NCBI RefSeq assembly: GCF_001888805.2
Contig: NZ_CP019113.1
Coordinates: 2,852,001 to 2,916,000 of the forward strand
Length of the DNA: 64,000 nucleotides
Direction: 5' to 3'
Origin: Enterobacter sp. SA187
GTDB taxonomy: Bacteria; Pseudomonadota; Gammaproteobacteria; Enterobacterales; Enterobacteriaceae
Shown here in pieces: positions 1 through 7,219 of the stretch. Within the stretch, counting starts at the first letter, position 1; every line of letters begins with the position of its first letter. The notes under the pieces were generated by a model that was given only the letters and a program-made list of their open reading frames with translations, made no database searches and was not told the DNA's origin. The position numbers were made by a program, and so were the translations under genes.

Positions 1-75
1 GCATTAAAATTAAACCCCGTCCTTGAGCACAATCATATCGTGAGTTTGAGTGATGGCGATATATACAGCTGGTGA
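1..75 (+). CDS. C-terminal end of an unrecognised protein (partial at left edge)
   Basis: Frame 1 is open from the window edge to a TGA at 73-75 and encodes about 24 residues ending HIVSLSDGDIYSW. The composition looks protein-like, but the stretch is too short to assign to a family. The gene would run towards msgA and converge with it. It could also be a chance open frame. Confidence 0.3.
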   Translation, partial: ALKLNPVLEHNHIVSLSDGDIYSW

Positions 76-161
76 ATGATTAGGACCAGAATGCTATATG
101 CTGCGTTAAGGCGGGAAGAGGATGCGGATAAACCAGGCGGAAAAGAGACATCTGTTGCAGT

Positions 162-198
162 ACTGGCCGGTAAACGCCCGATGCGTCAACCGGCCAGT
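162..198 (-). terminator. Hairpin downstream of msgA
   Basis: A perfect 9-bp inverted repeat (ACTGGCCGG / CCGGCCAGT) encloses a 19-base loop that holds a second small stem (ACGC / GCGT). It lies just past the msgA stop codon. No long U-tract follows, so the terminator role is inferred from position. Confidence 0.4.
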
Positions 199-213
199 TA
201 AATAGAGGGTAAA

Positions 214-453
214 TCAGTCAGCGACCAGCCACATATCGGCTTCTTCGAACATCTCTTCCAGCATTCTGTTCAGTTTTTCACGATCGCTTTTACTGGCATC
301 ACTATTGAGTGAATTCGCCTGCATCGGTTTAACGCGCACATCGGCATCGGGAAAAATACGATGAACACGATGTGTCAGTTCGTTCAGTATGATTTCACGA
401 GCGCCAGGCAGCCCGGCGACGTTACGCTTATCATAAACTAACTCTACAAACAC
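214..453 (-). CDS. msgA: DinI-family protein MsgA
   Basis: This is a 79-residue acidic protein of the DinI family. It closely resembles Salmonella MsgA, a protein linked to survival in macrophages (family knowledge, recalled). The N-terminus MFVELVYDKRN and the C-terminal EEMFEEADMWL are typical, and the acidic last helix is the part that mimics DNA in DinI. The start is a GTG with a GGAGG ribosome binding site four bases upstream. A LexA-box-like palindrome at 468-483 lies just upstream, so SOS induction is likely. A second family member, dinI, sits at 43736-43981. The biochemical target of MsgA is not shown by the sequence. Confidence 0.85.
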   Translation of the reverse strand: MFVELVYDKRNVAGLPGAREIILNELTHRVHRIFPDADVRVKPMQANSLNSDASKSDREKLNRMLEEMFEEADMWLVAD

Positions 454-467
454 ACTTCCTCCGGAAA

Positions 468-483
468 CTGGTTATTTATACAG
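468..483 (-). promoter_or_regulatory. LexA box upstream of msgA
   Basis: On the minus strand the 16-mer reads CTGTATAAATAACCAG, a good match to the CTGT-N8-ACAG LexA consensus. The same 16 bases occur upstream of dinI at 44003-44018. It ends about 15 bases before the msgA start codon, a position where a repressor would block transcription. Confidence 0.75.
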
Positions 484-557
484 TTCTCATCATACGAGGG
501 TTGTTCGCAGAGGTAAAGAGAAAGTCAGGTCATTTGCCGTACCTGCAGGGAAGCGCA

Positions 558-656
558 TCAGTCAGCGGCGAAAAAAACCTCACAAATGAATAACGGTAGC
601 GTAAGCAGCGCGCCAGCCAGAGTAATGAATGCTACGCCGATCAACAGAATGCTCAT
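558..656 (-). CDS. Possible 32-residue single-pass membrane protein
   Basis: An open frame of 32 codons starts MSILLIGVAF and ends FFAAD. Residues 3-28 form one hydrophobic membrane-spanning segment with a Cys and a Glu near its end. A GAGGT ribosome binding site lies five bases before the ATG. It is divergent from agp and upstream of msgA on the same strand. I do not recognise it. Small membrane proteins of this size are common in enterobacteria and are often missed. Coding status is inferred only from the ribosome binding site and the hydrophobic pattern. Confidence 0.45.
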   Translation of the reverse strand: MSILLIGVAFITLAGALLTLPLFICEVFFAAD

Positions 657-850
657 CGGATACCTCGCCGTGCAGGGATACCTGATATTAAAAAATATAG
701 CGGCTATGTGACAATAAATTGAAGGTATACATAACTTTACCCATGTTCAGCGGTGATAAATGCAGGCAAAGCCAAACTTTGCGGCATCGCTTCAGGAAAA
801 GCGTCATAAATCTGTCACACTTATTTTCCAACGCAAAAGAGGACGGTGGT

Positions 851-2092
851 ATGAAAAAAACAATTCTGGCGGCGACGCTTGCCGCGCTGACCCTGACTAT
901 ATTGCCTGCGCAGGCGCAGGACGCCCCGCAGGGTTATCAGTTGCAGCAAGTGCTGATCATGAGCCGGCACAATCTTCGCGCCCCGCTGGCAAACAATGGC
1001 AGCGTGCTGGAACAATCCACACCGAACAAATGGCCGGAGTGGGACGTGCCCGGCGGACAGCTCACCACCAAAGGCGGCGTGCTGGAAGTTTATATGGGGC
1101 ACTACATGCGTGAATGGCTGGCGGAGCAAAAACTGGTGACGTCCGGCGAGTGTCCGGCGCCAGAAAGCGTATATGCCTACGCGAACAGCCTGCAACGTAC
1201 CGTCGCCACGGCACAATTTTTTATCACCGGCGCGTTTCCCGGCTGCGACATTCCGGTACATCATCAGGAAAAAATGGGCACCATGGATCCCGTGTTCAAC
1301 CCGGTGATCACGGATGCCTCTGCGGCTTTTGACCAGCAGGCAGTGCAGGCGATGGAAACGAAGCGTAAAGAATTCCAGCTCGGAGAGAGCTATCAGCTGC
1401 TGGAAAAAATTACCCATTATCAGGATTCACCAGCCTGTAAAGAAAAACAGCAGTGCTCGCTTGCCGAAGCAAAAGATGCTTTCAGCGCAAAATATGAGAA
1501 GGAGCCTGGCGTCTCCGGGCCGCTGAAAGTGGGTAACTCGCTGGTGGATGCCTTTACGTTGCAGTACTACGAAGGTTTCCCGATGGATCAGGTAGCCTGG
1601 GGCGAAATCAAAACCGATCAGCAGTGGCGGGTACTATCGAAACTGAAGAATGGCTATCAGGATTCGCTGTTTACGTCGCCGGAAGTGGCGCGAAACGTCG
1701 CGGCGCCGCTGGTGAAATATATTGAAAAGGCACTGGTGGATGGCGCAGGCGGGCCGGCAAAAGTCACCCTCATGGTCGGGCATGATTCAAACATTGCTTC
1801 GCTGCTGACGGCGCTGGATTTCAAACCCTACCAGTTACACGATCAGTATGAGCGCACGCCCATTGGCGGAAAAATTGTCTTCCAGCGCTGGCACGATACC
1901 GCGGGCAACCGCGATCTGATGAAGATTGAATACGTCTATCAAAGTGCAAAACAGATCCGTAATGCCGATGTGCTGACTCTCACCGCACCGGCGCAGCGGG
2001 TCACGCTGGCATTAAATGGATGCCCGGTAGATGCGGAGGGTTTCTGTGATATCCAGAAATTCAATGCGGTGCTGAAAGCGGTAACTAAATAA
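851..2092 (+). CDS. agp: Periplasmic glucose-1-phosphatase Agp
   Basis: This histidine acid phosphatase releases phosphate from glucose-1-phosphate (and phytate in some homologues) in the periplasm, helping growth on that sugar phosphate. At 413 residues it equals E. coli Agp in length. The signal peptide is [13 protein letters not shown]...AQA. The catalytic motif is present as MSRHNLRAP (mature Arg-His-Asn-x-Arg), and the C-terminal proton donor lies in VGHDSNIA. The open frame extends further upstream, but the start at 851 restores the signal peptide and the family length. It converges on yccJ across a GC-rich hairpin. Confidence 0.96.
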   Translation: MKKTILAATLAALTLTILPAQAQDAPQGYQLQQVLIMSRHNLRAPLANNGSVLEQSTPNKWPEWDVPGGQLTTKGGVLEVYMGHYMREWLAEQKLVTSGECPAPESVYAYANSLQRTVATAQFFITGAFPGCDIPVHHQEKMGTMDPVFNPVITDASAAFDQQAVQAMETKRKEFQLGESYQLLEKITHYQDSPACKEKQQCSLAEAKDAFSAKYEKEPGVSGPLKVGNSLVDAFTLQYYEGFPMDQVAWGEIKTDQQWRVLSKLKNGYQDSLFTSPEVARNVAAPLVKYIEKALVDGAGGPAKVTLMVGHDSNIASLLTALDFKPYQLHDQYERTPIGGKIVFQRWHDTAGNRDLMKIEYVYQSAKQIRNADVLTLTAPAQRVTLALNGCPVDAEGFCDIQKFNAVLKAVTK

Positions 2093-2101
2093 GATGGGAA
2101 C

Positions 2102-2122
2102 TCCCCCGCCAGTGGGCGGGGG
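2102..2122. terminator. Bidirectional hairpin between agp and yccJ
   Basis: A 9-bp GC-rich stem, TCCCCCGCC / GGCGGGGGA with the loop AGT in between, sits between the convergent agp and yccJ stop codons. There is no clear U-tract on the agp side. Confidence 0.55.
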
Positions 2123-2130
2123 AAGACAGA

Positions 2131-2358
2131 TCAGACGTTCTTACGTTCGATGGTTTGTTCGCCCCAGAACAACGAATCTTTGTCGGTTTTCTTGAAGGCC
2201 AGGATCAACACTTCGTCATTGCCTTCTTCCCAGATTTGCTCTGCGAGCTTTTCGTCATAGTTGGCGAGTTCGAAAATGGCTTCAGCGATTTCTGGTGAAG
2301 TATTGCGCAGGGTGGCAAATTCACCCACGCGATGGGCTTTGGCTTCTTGAGTTGGCAT
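2131..2358 (-). CDS. yccJ: YccJ family small protein
   Basis: This 75-residue protein is nearly identical to E. coli YccJ (start MPTQEAKAH, end [11 protein letters not shown]). Its function is unknown. It follows wrbA by 19 bases on the same strand, as in E. coli, where the pair form a stationary-phase operon. It has no membrane segment or signal peptide. The shared operon suggests a role in the same general stress response as WrbA, but nothing in the sequence shows one. Confidence 0.92.
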   Translation of the reverse strand: MPTQEAKAHRVGEFATLRNTSPEIAEAIFELANYDEKLAEQIWEEGNDEVLILAFKKTDKDSLFWGEQTIERKNV

Positions 2359-2377
2359 GCTACGTCCTCCTGTCAGA

Positions 2378-2995
2378 TTAGTGTTTCAGTTTCACGGCAA
2401 GACCGGCCACGTATTCGCCCTGATAGCGGGCAATAGCCAGTTCTTCGGCGCTGGGCTGTCGTGAGCCGTCGCCACCGGCAATCGTCGTTGCACCATAAGG
2501 TGTTCCGCCGCGCACCTGTGAAACATCAAAAAGTTCTTTCGCCCCATAACCGATGGGCACAATCACCATTCCATGATGCGCAAGCGTCGTCCATGTGGAA
2601 GAGATAGTGTGCTCCTGACCGCCGCCAGTACCTGTAGAACTGAATACGCTGGCGATCTTACCGTGCAGTGCGCCTGACGCCCACAATCCGCCGGTCTGGT
2701 CGAGGAAGGTGCGCATCTGGCCCGCCATATTGCCGAAGCGCGTGGGCGTGCCGAAGATAATGGCGTCGTAATCCGCTAATTCCTGCGGTGTCGCTACTGG
2801 TGCGGACTGCGCTTTACCCCCTGATTTCGCAAAAAGCTCAGGCGGCATGGTTTCAGGCACGCGTTTGATGGTGACTTCCGCCCCCGCCACTTTTTCCACA
2901 CCTTCTGCAATGGCCTGCGCCATTGTTTCGATGTGCCCATACATGGAGTAATAGAGCACCAGTACGCGGACATTCGCGCCATCTGTCGTTTGCAT
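2378..2995 (-). CDS. wrbA: NAD(P)H:quinone oxidoreductase WrbA
   Basis: WrbA is a flavodoxin-like FMN enzyme. It reduces quinones by two electrons and so limits redox cycling. The FMN phosphate loop lies in [15 protein letters not shown] near the N-terminus, with the conserved GTPTRFGNM and the [10 protein letters not shown] loop further on. Length is 205 residues against 198 in E. coli. The extra residues are an N-terminal [10 protein letters not shown] in place of MAK. This start is supported by an AAGGAG ribosome binding site six bases upstream. It leads the wrbA-yccJ operon and is divergent from ymdF. Confidence 0.95.
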   Translation of the reverse strand: MQTTDGANVRVLVLYYSMYGHIETMAQAIAEGVEKVAGAEVTIKRVPETMPPELFAKSGGKAQSAPVATPQELADYDAIIFGTPTRFGNMAGQMRTFLDQTGGLWASGALHGKIASVFSSTGTGGGQEHTISSTWTTLAHHGMVIVPIGYGAKELFDVSQVRGGTPYGATTIAGGDGSRQPSAEELAIARYQGEYVAGLAVKLKH

Positions 2996-3380
2996 GTCTC
3001 TCTCCTTCGCTCAACAAATCACAAAATAAGCGTAGCACATGGAGAGTTTTCGCTTATCTATCAGACGGGTCTTAGGAGATCGCCGGGAGTCGTTTGAGCT
3101 TCAGATTTAAATGGCAGGCATTGTTGCAAAATGAAACATTTTTGCCGCTTCGGATTTCGCAAGTCATAAGAAAGGCTTATCAATGTCCACGATAAATTAA
3201 ATCCTGAACGGCCAGTATGATGTTGCAGAATATTAACAACGGGTAGCCGGATGGCTGATGCTGGCTAAGCTTTAGTCATGCGATGCGATAAACCTTTCCG
3301 GTTCGTGTCGTGAATGGGAAGTAATTCCGTGAACGTAATGCAGTATGATGTCTAATGTTTAACAATTCTGGAGGTCAGAA
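2996..3380. other. wrbA-ymdF divergent intergenic region
   Basis: This 385-base gap must contain the divergent promoters of wrbA and ymdF. I see no credible open frame, tRNA or known small RNA in it. It is AT-rich from about 3120 to 3240. Confidence 0.6.
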
Positions 3381-3560
3381 ATGGCAAACCATCGTGGTGG
3401 ATCAGGCAATTTCGCTGAAGACCGTGATCGAGCATCAGAAGCAGGTCGTAAAGGTGGCCAGCAGAGTGGGGGTAATTTCAAAAATAACCCTGAACGCGCA
3501 TCCGAAGCGGGAAAAAAAGGGGGGAAAAATAGTCACGGCAGCCGCGGTAACAGCGAGTAG
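3381..3560 (+). CDS. ymdF: YmdF/YciG-family stress protein (KGG repeats)
   Basis: This 59-residue glycine- and lysine-rich protein begins MANHRGGSGNFAED. It carries two copies of the general stress (KGG) motif, ASEAGRKGGQQSGG and ASEAGKKGGKNS, separated by NFKNNPER. That is the hallmark of the YciG/YmdF/GsiB-like family. A GGAGG ribosome binding site lies six bases before the ATG. E. coli YmdF is about the same length and also sits beside wrbA. YciG in E. coli is RpoS-dependent and linked to motility. The exact function of YmdF is not known. Confidence 0.9.
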   Translation: MANHRGGSGNFAEDRDRASEAGRKGGQQSGGNFKNNPERASEAGKKGGKNSHGSRGNSE

Positions 3561-3621
3561 CGCTGCGTAGCTAAGACGAGTAACACGCCTGTTATTTATT
3601 ATCGCGTGTGAAGCGTCCCCG

Positions 3622-3648
3622 CCGCCGGATTATCCGGCGGTTTTTTTT
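3622..3648. terminator. Rho-independent terminator after ymdF
   Basis: The stem CCGCCGGAT / ATCCGGCGG is followed by eight T on the plus strand. It lies between the convergent ymdF and lysyl-tRNA synthetase genes and is a strong terminator for ymdF. Confidence 0.85.
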
Positions 3649-3663
3649 GCCCGCAATCTGTAT

Positions 3664-5166
3664 TCAGTTAACAGGACGCATTGCCGGAAACAGGATCACG
3701 TCGCGGATGGTCGGTGAGTCTGTAAACAACATCACCATTCTGTCGATCCCAATCCCTAATCCTGCGGTCGGCGGCAGGCCATACTCCAGCGCTGTCACAT
3801 AATCCGCATCATAAAACATGGCTTCATCATCACCCGCATCGCGGGATGCCACCTGCTCCCGGAAACGCTCCGCCTGATCCTCCGCATCATTAAGCTCAGA
3901 AAAACCGTTGCCGATTTCCCGTCCGCCAATAAAGAATTCAAAGCGGTCGGTAAAATGCGGATTATCATCGCTACGACGAGCCAGCGGCGAGACTTCTGCC
4001 GGGTATTGCGTGATAAAGGTCGGCTGAATAAGCTGGCTTTCCGCGACCGCATCAAATATTTCGGTGATGAGCCGCCCGTGTCCCCAACTGGCTTCCGGGA
4101 CAATACCCAGTTTGTCAGCCAGGGCGGCGGTAAGGGCAGGGGAATCCAGCTCTTCCATCAGGATCCCGCTACCGTATTTGACGATGGCTTCTTTCATCGT
4201 CAAACGGGTAAAGGGCTTGCCGAAATCAAAGGTGTGATCGCCGTAGGTCACCTCTGTGGCGCCCGTCACCTCCAGCGCCAGCGTCCGGAACAGCGCCTCG
4301 GTCAGCTCGATCAGATCCTGATAGTCCGCATAGGCCATGTAAAGTTCCATCATGGTGAACTCGGGATTATGACGCGGGGAAATGCCCTCGTTACGGAAGT
4401 TGCGATTGATCTCGAACACCCGTTCAAAGCCGCCTGCCACCAGGCGTTTGAGGTAGAGTTCGGGAGAAATGCGCAGAAACATCTGCTGGTCGAGGGCATT
4501 GTGATGCGTAATAAACGGGCGCGCCGACGCCCCGCCAGGGATCGTTTGCATCATCGGCGTTTCCACTTCCATAAACTGACGGGCGTGCATAAAGCTGCGG
4601 ATGGCCGCCATCATTTTGGAACGGATACGGAACGTGCTGCGTGTTTTTTCGTTAGCGATAAGATCCAGATAGCGCTGGCGATAGCGACGCTCCTGATCGA
4701 TTAGCCCGTGGAATTTGTCCGGCAGCGGCCTGACCGCTTTGGTGAGCAGACGTAATTCAGTACACTCCACGGTCAACTCACCGGTTTGCGTTTTAAACAG
4801 CACCCCGGCTGCGCCGATAATATCCCCCTGATCGAACATTCGCAGATGCTGTTCATAGCGCGTCAGACCAATGCCTTTTGCGCTGATATACAGCTGAATG
4901 CGCCCGCCCATATCCTGCAATGTAATAAACGCCGCTCTACCCATAATCCGGCGCGTCATCAGGCGGCCCGCTACGCGCACGACGATCTTTTGCGCTTGCA
5001 GCGTTTCTTTGCTGAAGGGATCGTAAAGCTGATGCAGACGGTCGGCCGTGGCATCGCGGCGGAAATCGTTCGGAAAGGCGTTACCGTTGCGGCGCAACTG
5101 CGCCAGTTTTTGCATACGCGCGCTGAACTCATCGTTCAGCGTCTGCGTTTGACCCGTCGTGTCCAT
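3664..5166 (-). CDS. Second lysyl-tRNA synthetase (LysS/LysU family)
   Basis: This is a complete class II lysine-tRNA ligase of 500 residues (E. coli LysS and LysU have 505). It charges tRNA-Lys in the cytoplasm and in stress may also make Ap4A, as E. coli LysU does. The N-terminal OB-fold is followed by motif 1 (EVETPMMQ), motif 2 ([15 protein letters not shown]...[14 protein letters not shown]) and motif 3 ([13 protein letters not shown]). No key residue is missing. Its position beside a decayed lysine decarboxylase operon recalls E. coli lysU beside cadBA, so it is probably an accessory paralogue rather than the housekeeping lysS near prfB. The frame extends upstream to 5271. That extension is non-homologous and contains a hydrophobic stretch, so the ATG at 5166 is preferred. 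Confidence 0.88.
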   Translation of the reverse strand: MDTTGQTQTLNDEFSARMQKLAQLRRNGNAFPNDFRRDATADRLHQLYDPFSKETLQAQKIVVRVAGRLMTRRIMGRAAFITLQDMGGRIQLYISAKGIGLTRYEQHLRMFDQGDIIGAAGVLFKTQTGELTVECTELRLLTKAVRPLPDKFHGLIDQERRYRQRYLDLIANEKTRSTFRIRSKMMAAIRSFMHARQFMEVETPMMQTIPGGASARPFITHHNALDQQMFLRISPELYLKRLVAGGFERVFEINRNFRNEGISPRHNPEFTMMELYMAYADYQDLIELTEALFRTLALEVTGATEVTYGDHTFDFGKPFTRLTMKEAIVKYGSGILMEELDSPALTAALADKLGIVPEASWGHGRLITEIFDAVAESQLIQPTFITQYPAEVSPLARRSDDNPHFTDRFEFFIGGREIGNGFSELNDAEDQAERFREQVASRDAGDDEAMFYDADYVTALEYGLPPTAGLGIGIDRMVMLFTDSPTIRDVILFPAMRPVN

Positions 5167-5248
5167 ACTTGTGTCAGCCTCTTTAATAGTGGTAGCTGAC
5201 AGGCACTTTACTGCCGGGAGGGTGAGGAATGCAAGTAAAATGATCTTC

Positions 5249-5271
5249 ATGGAGATCGTTTTGATCTCCAT
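5249..5271. repeat. Perfect inverted repeat between repressor gene and lysyl-tRNA synthetase gene
   Basis: ATGGAGATC / GATCTCCAT forms a 9-bp stem with a 5-base loop. It lies 12 bases after the stop codon of the upstream regulator and about 80 bases before the preferred synthetase start. It could be an attenuator, an RNA stability element or a protein-binding palindrome. No strong U-tract follows. Confidence 0.6.
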
Positions 5272-5283
5272 TGGCGTAACATG

Positions 5284-5820
5284 TTACTCGTCTTTCGTAC
5301 CGTAAGAGTGTTTTATTTCGTCCATCAGTGATGACGCCTGTGCGTAGAAACGCTCGCGCTGGCTGGTGGATAGGCTATAAAGCTGCTGTTCAAAATCACT
5401 CTGCAACAGTGAATCATGCAGGATCCCTTTCACTCCCTCCTTGTGAATGACTTTCAGCAACGCCTCCACTTCATTTTTATCCAGCGAGTTGAATACCATC
5501 GACCAGGCGAATTCCAGCGGATCCTTCGTGGGGCGATTTTCCCCGGTAGTCGCGCCATTGTCGGTCAGTAACGCCGGTGGTTCCTTGTGTACGCCAGAGG
5601 CCAGCCATTCCACGGAGACGCCTTCCCGGTCAGCGATTTTTTTCGCCATGCTCAGCGAGGGCTCAGTACCACGGTTGAGGTAATTGTTAAGTGTGGAGTA
5701 AGAGAGATCCCACGCTTTCGCCACGGAGCGCGTGCTGCGTGAACCAATGAGCAATCGCAGCCGGTAGGCCAGTCCTTCTACAGACGTATCTTCATCACCA
5801 GTCAGGGGTTCATTCTTCAT
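5284..5820 (-). CDS. Phage CI-like repressor with N-terminal helix-turn-helix
   Basis: The product is 178 residues. Residues 15-75 form a CI/XRE-type helix-turn-helix, with SVAKAWDLSYSTLNNYLNRG as the recognition region and GVSVEWLASG as the typical end of the phage CI DNA-binding domain. The remaining 100 residues carry no visible S24/LexA-type serine-lysine protease, so RecA-stimulated self-cleavage is unlikely. The open frame reaches 5895. ATG 5820 (MKNEPLTGDED) is chosen because it starts just before the domain and follows GGA-rich sequence. It is divergent from the Ner-like gene and upstream of the lysyl-tRNA synthetase. No phage structural genes are nearby. Confidence 0.72.
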   Translation of the reverse strand: MKNEPLTGDEDTSVEGLAYRLRLLIGSRSTRSVAKAWDLSYSTLNNYLNRGTEPSLSMAKKIADREGVSVEWLASGVHKEPPALLTDNGATTGENRPTKDPLEFAWSMVFNSLDKNEVEALLKVIHKEGVKGILHDSLLQSDFEQQLYSLSTSQRERFYAQASSLMDEIKHSYGTKDE

Positions 5821-5965
5821 CGTCTTCCATCCTGCCTCATACAACTCTGCAAGTTGATGCGCAAAGCGACCAAAAATATGCGAGACGTGCCGCATTTATC
5901 CGATTCAGGACTTTTTATCGCCTCAAAAGAGATCAATGCTATGTCTGCTTCGTTACATTGAGTTC

Positions 5966-5992
5966 AACCCATAGGGTTATGCCATGGGGTAA
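5966..5992. promoter_or_regulatory. Candidate operator between the CI-like and Ner-like genes
   Basis: The palindrome AACCC-ATA-GGGTT (5966-5978) overlaps the first of two direct repeats of CCATRGGGTWA, at 5969-5979 and 5982-5992, spaced 13 bp apart. The cluster is 22 bases before the Ner-like start. Repeats of this kind in a divergent regulator gap are typical operators. Which protein binds is unknown. Confidence 0.4.
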
Positions 5993-6013
5993 AAGAAAGA
6001 GGTTAATCGAATA

Positions 6014-6274
6014 ATGGCTACAAATGAAGAGCATAGGGACTGGAACCGGATAGATATTGTCGCCGCGCTGCACAAGCAGGGCGTTTCTATCCGTGAACTC
6101 TCTGTGCGTGCCGGGCTGAAACCCGACACGCTAAAAAATGCCTTATCCCGCGCCTATCCAAAAGCTGAACGCATTATCGCCGATGCGCTGGGCGTTGCGC
6201 CGGAACATATCTGGCCCAGTCGTTATTTGAATGGCACCCGCAAGTCTGCGGAAGATTCTTCACTAATCAATTAA
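6014..6274 (+). CDS. Ner/SfsB (Nlp)-like DNA-binding protein
   Basis: This 86-residue protein matches the winged helix-turn-helix family of phage Mu Ner and E. coli SfsB/Nlp. Shared features are the W-x(4)-IVAALHKQGVSI start, the recognition region LSVRAGLKPDTLKNALSR, the K-x-ERIIADALG segment and the closing IWPSRY. In Mu, Ner turns down early and repressor promoters. SfsB stimulates maltose genes. Here it is divergent from a CI-like gene, an arrangement like the Mu c/ner switch, but without a prophage. A role in regulating the neighbouring genes is inferred. Confidence 0.78.
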   Translation: MATNEEHRDWNRIDIVAALHKQGVSIRELSVRAGLKPDTLKNALSRAYPKAERIIADALGVAPEHIWPSRYLNGTRKSAEDSSLIN

Positions 6275-6366
6275 CGCTGAAACAAGGAGGGGCAATGCGC
6301 TGAAAATAATAACCGCTACGGCACGATCATTAAATAAACACACAGCTTTTATTATACAGAGATGGA

Positions 6367-6510
6367 ATGATGAATAATCCCGGAAATAAAATGGGAGTCA
6401 TGCATCTGACCATATTAACCGCGGTTAATATGCTGGGGTCAGGTATTATTATGCTTCCCACTAAACTCGCCGAAGTCGGTACGATGTCTATTATCTCCTG
6501 GCTCGTAATT
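6367..6510 (+). pseudogene. potE: 5' fragment of a PotE-like putrescine/ornithine antiporter gene
   Basis: The first 45 or so codons match the N-terminus of PotE (NKMGV..LTILTAVNM.GSGIIMLPTKLAEVGT, first transmembrane segments). The match then stops abruptly at about 6508, where lysine decarboxylase sequence begins in another frame. About 390 residues of the antiporter are gone, so no transporter can be made. It looks like a deletion fusing antiporter and decarboxylase genes of one acid-stress operon. A cadB-like origin is less likely because the match to PotE is closer. Confidence 0.8.
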
Positions 6511-7102
6511 CTGCCTGGGTGCCTTACACCAATTTCAGCCCAATTTATCAGGGGCTCTGCGGCATGAGCGGTAACCGGATACCGGGAAAGGTGATCTACG
6601 AAACCCAGTCTACGCACAAACTGCTCTGCTGACGCCGGGTATGGATCGCCTGGGCAACATGGAGGAGCAGGGTATTCCGGCCTCTGTTGTGGCGAAATAC
6701 CTCGATCAGCAGGGGATTATCGTCGAGAAAACCGGTCCCTATAATCTGCTGTTCCTGTTCAGTATTGGCATTAACAAAACCAAAGCGCTGCGTCTGATGC
6801 GGGCGCTGAATGATTTCAAACGCGATTACGACCGCAACCTGCACGTCAAAGAGATGCTGCCTTCGGTATACCATCAGTAGCCCGCATTTTACGGCAATAT
6901 GCGTATTCAGGTGCTCGCCACCGGCATTCATGCCCTGATCCGTCAACACCGTCTGCCCGAGCTGATGTTTAACGCCTTTGAAACTCTGCCAACCATGGTG
7001 ATGAATCCGCATCATTATCCTGGTTTCGAAACCGATATTCATGGCGCGTATCGCCAGCCGGATGGTCGCTATACGGTGAAAGTCATCAAAAACCTGCGTT
7101 AA
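6508..7102 (+). pseudogene. Decayed lysine decarboxylase gene (CadA/LdcC family)
   Basis: Pieces of a PLP-dependent lysine decarboxylase remain in order. WVPYTNFSPIYQ...KVIYETQSTHKLL includes the PLP-binding Lys. After a deletion and frameshift at about 6630 comes LLTPGMD...GIPASVVAKYLDQQGI...TGPYNLLFLFSIGI. An in-frame TAG at 6878-6880 interrupts SVYHQ/PAFYGNMRIQ. A second internal deletion then joins PTMVMNP to HYPGFETDIHGAYRQ before the normal C-terminus. The N-terminal half is absent. At least three separate lesions mean the gene is dead, fitting a lysine-decarboxylase-negative organism unless another copy exists. Confidence 0.88.
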
Positions 7103-7111
7103 TCTCACTGT

Positions 7112-7151
7112 CCGCCATGCCCGGAACGCGAGGGGCATGGCGGTTTTTTTT
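7112..7151 (+). terminator. Rho-independent terminator after the decarboxylase relic
   Basis: The stem CCGCCATGCCC / GGGCATGGCGG is followed by eight T. It is intact and presumably the original terminator of the lost operon. Confidence 0.85.
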
Positions 7152-7219
7152 GCTTCCGGTGTTGAACTCCGCAAACCGCCATCGCACACTACAGCGCTGA
7201 TTTCATTACTGGTTGTCGC

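Noticed and set aside
3355..3570. 71-codon open frame overlapping ymdF in another frame
   Set aside because: The KGG-repeat protein YmdF is in the neighbouring frame with a proper ribosome binding site, so this one is a shadow.
5284..6274. Interpretation as an intact prophage
   Set aside because: Only two regulator genes are phage-like. No integrase, structural, replication or lysis gene and no attachment-site repeats were seen.
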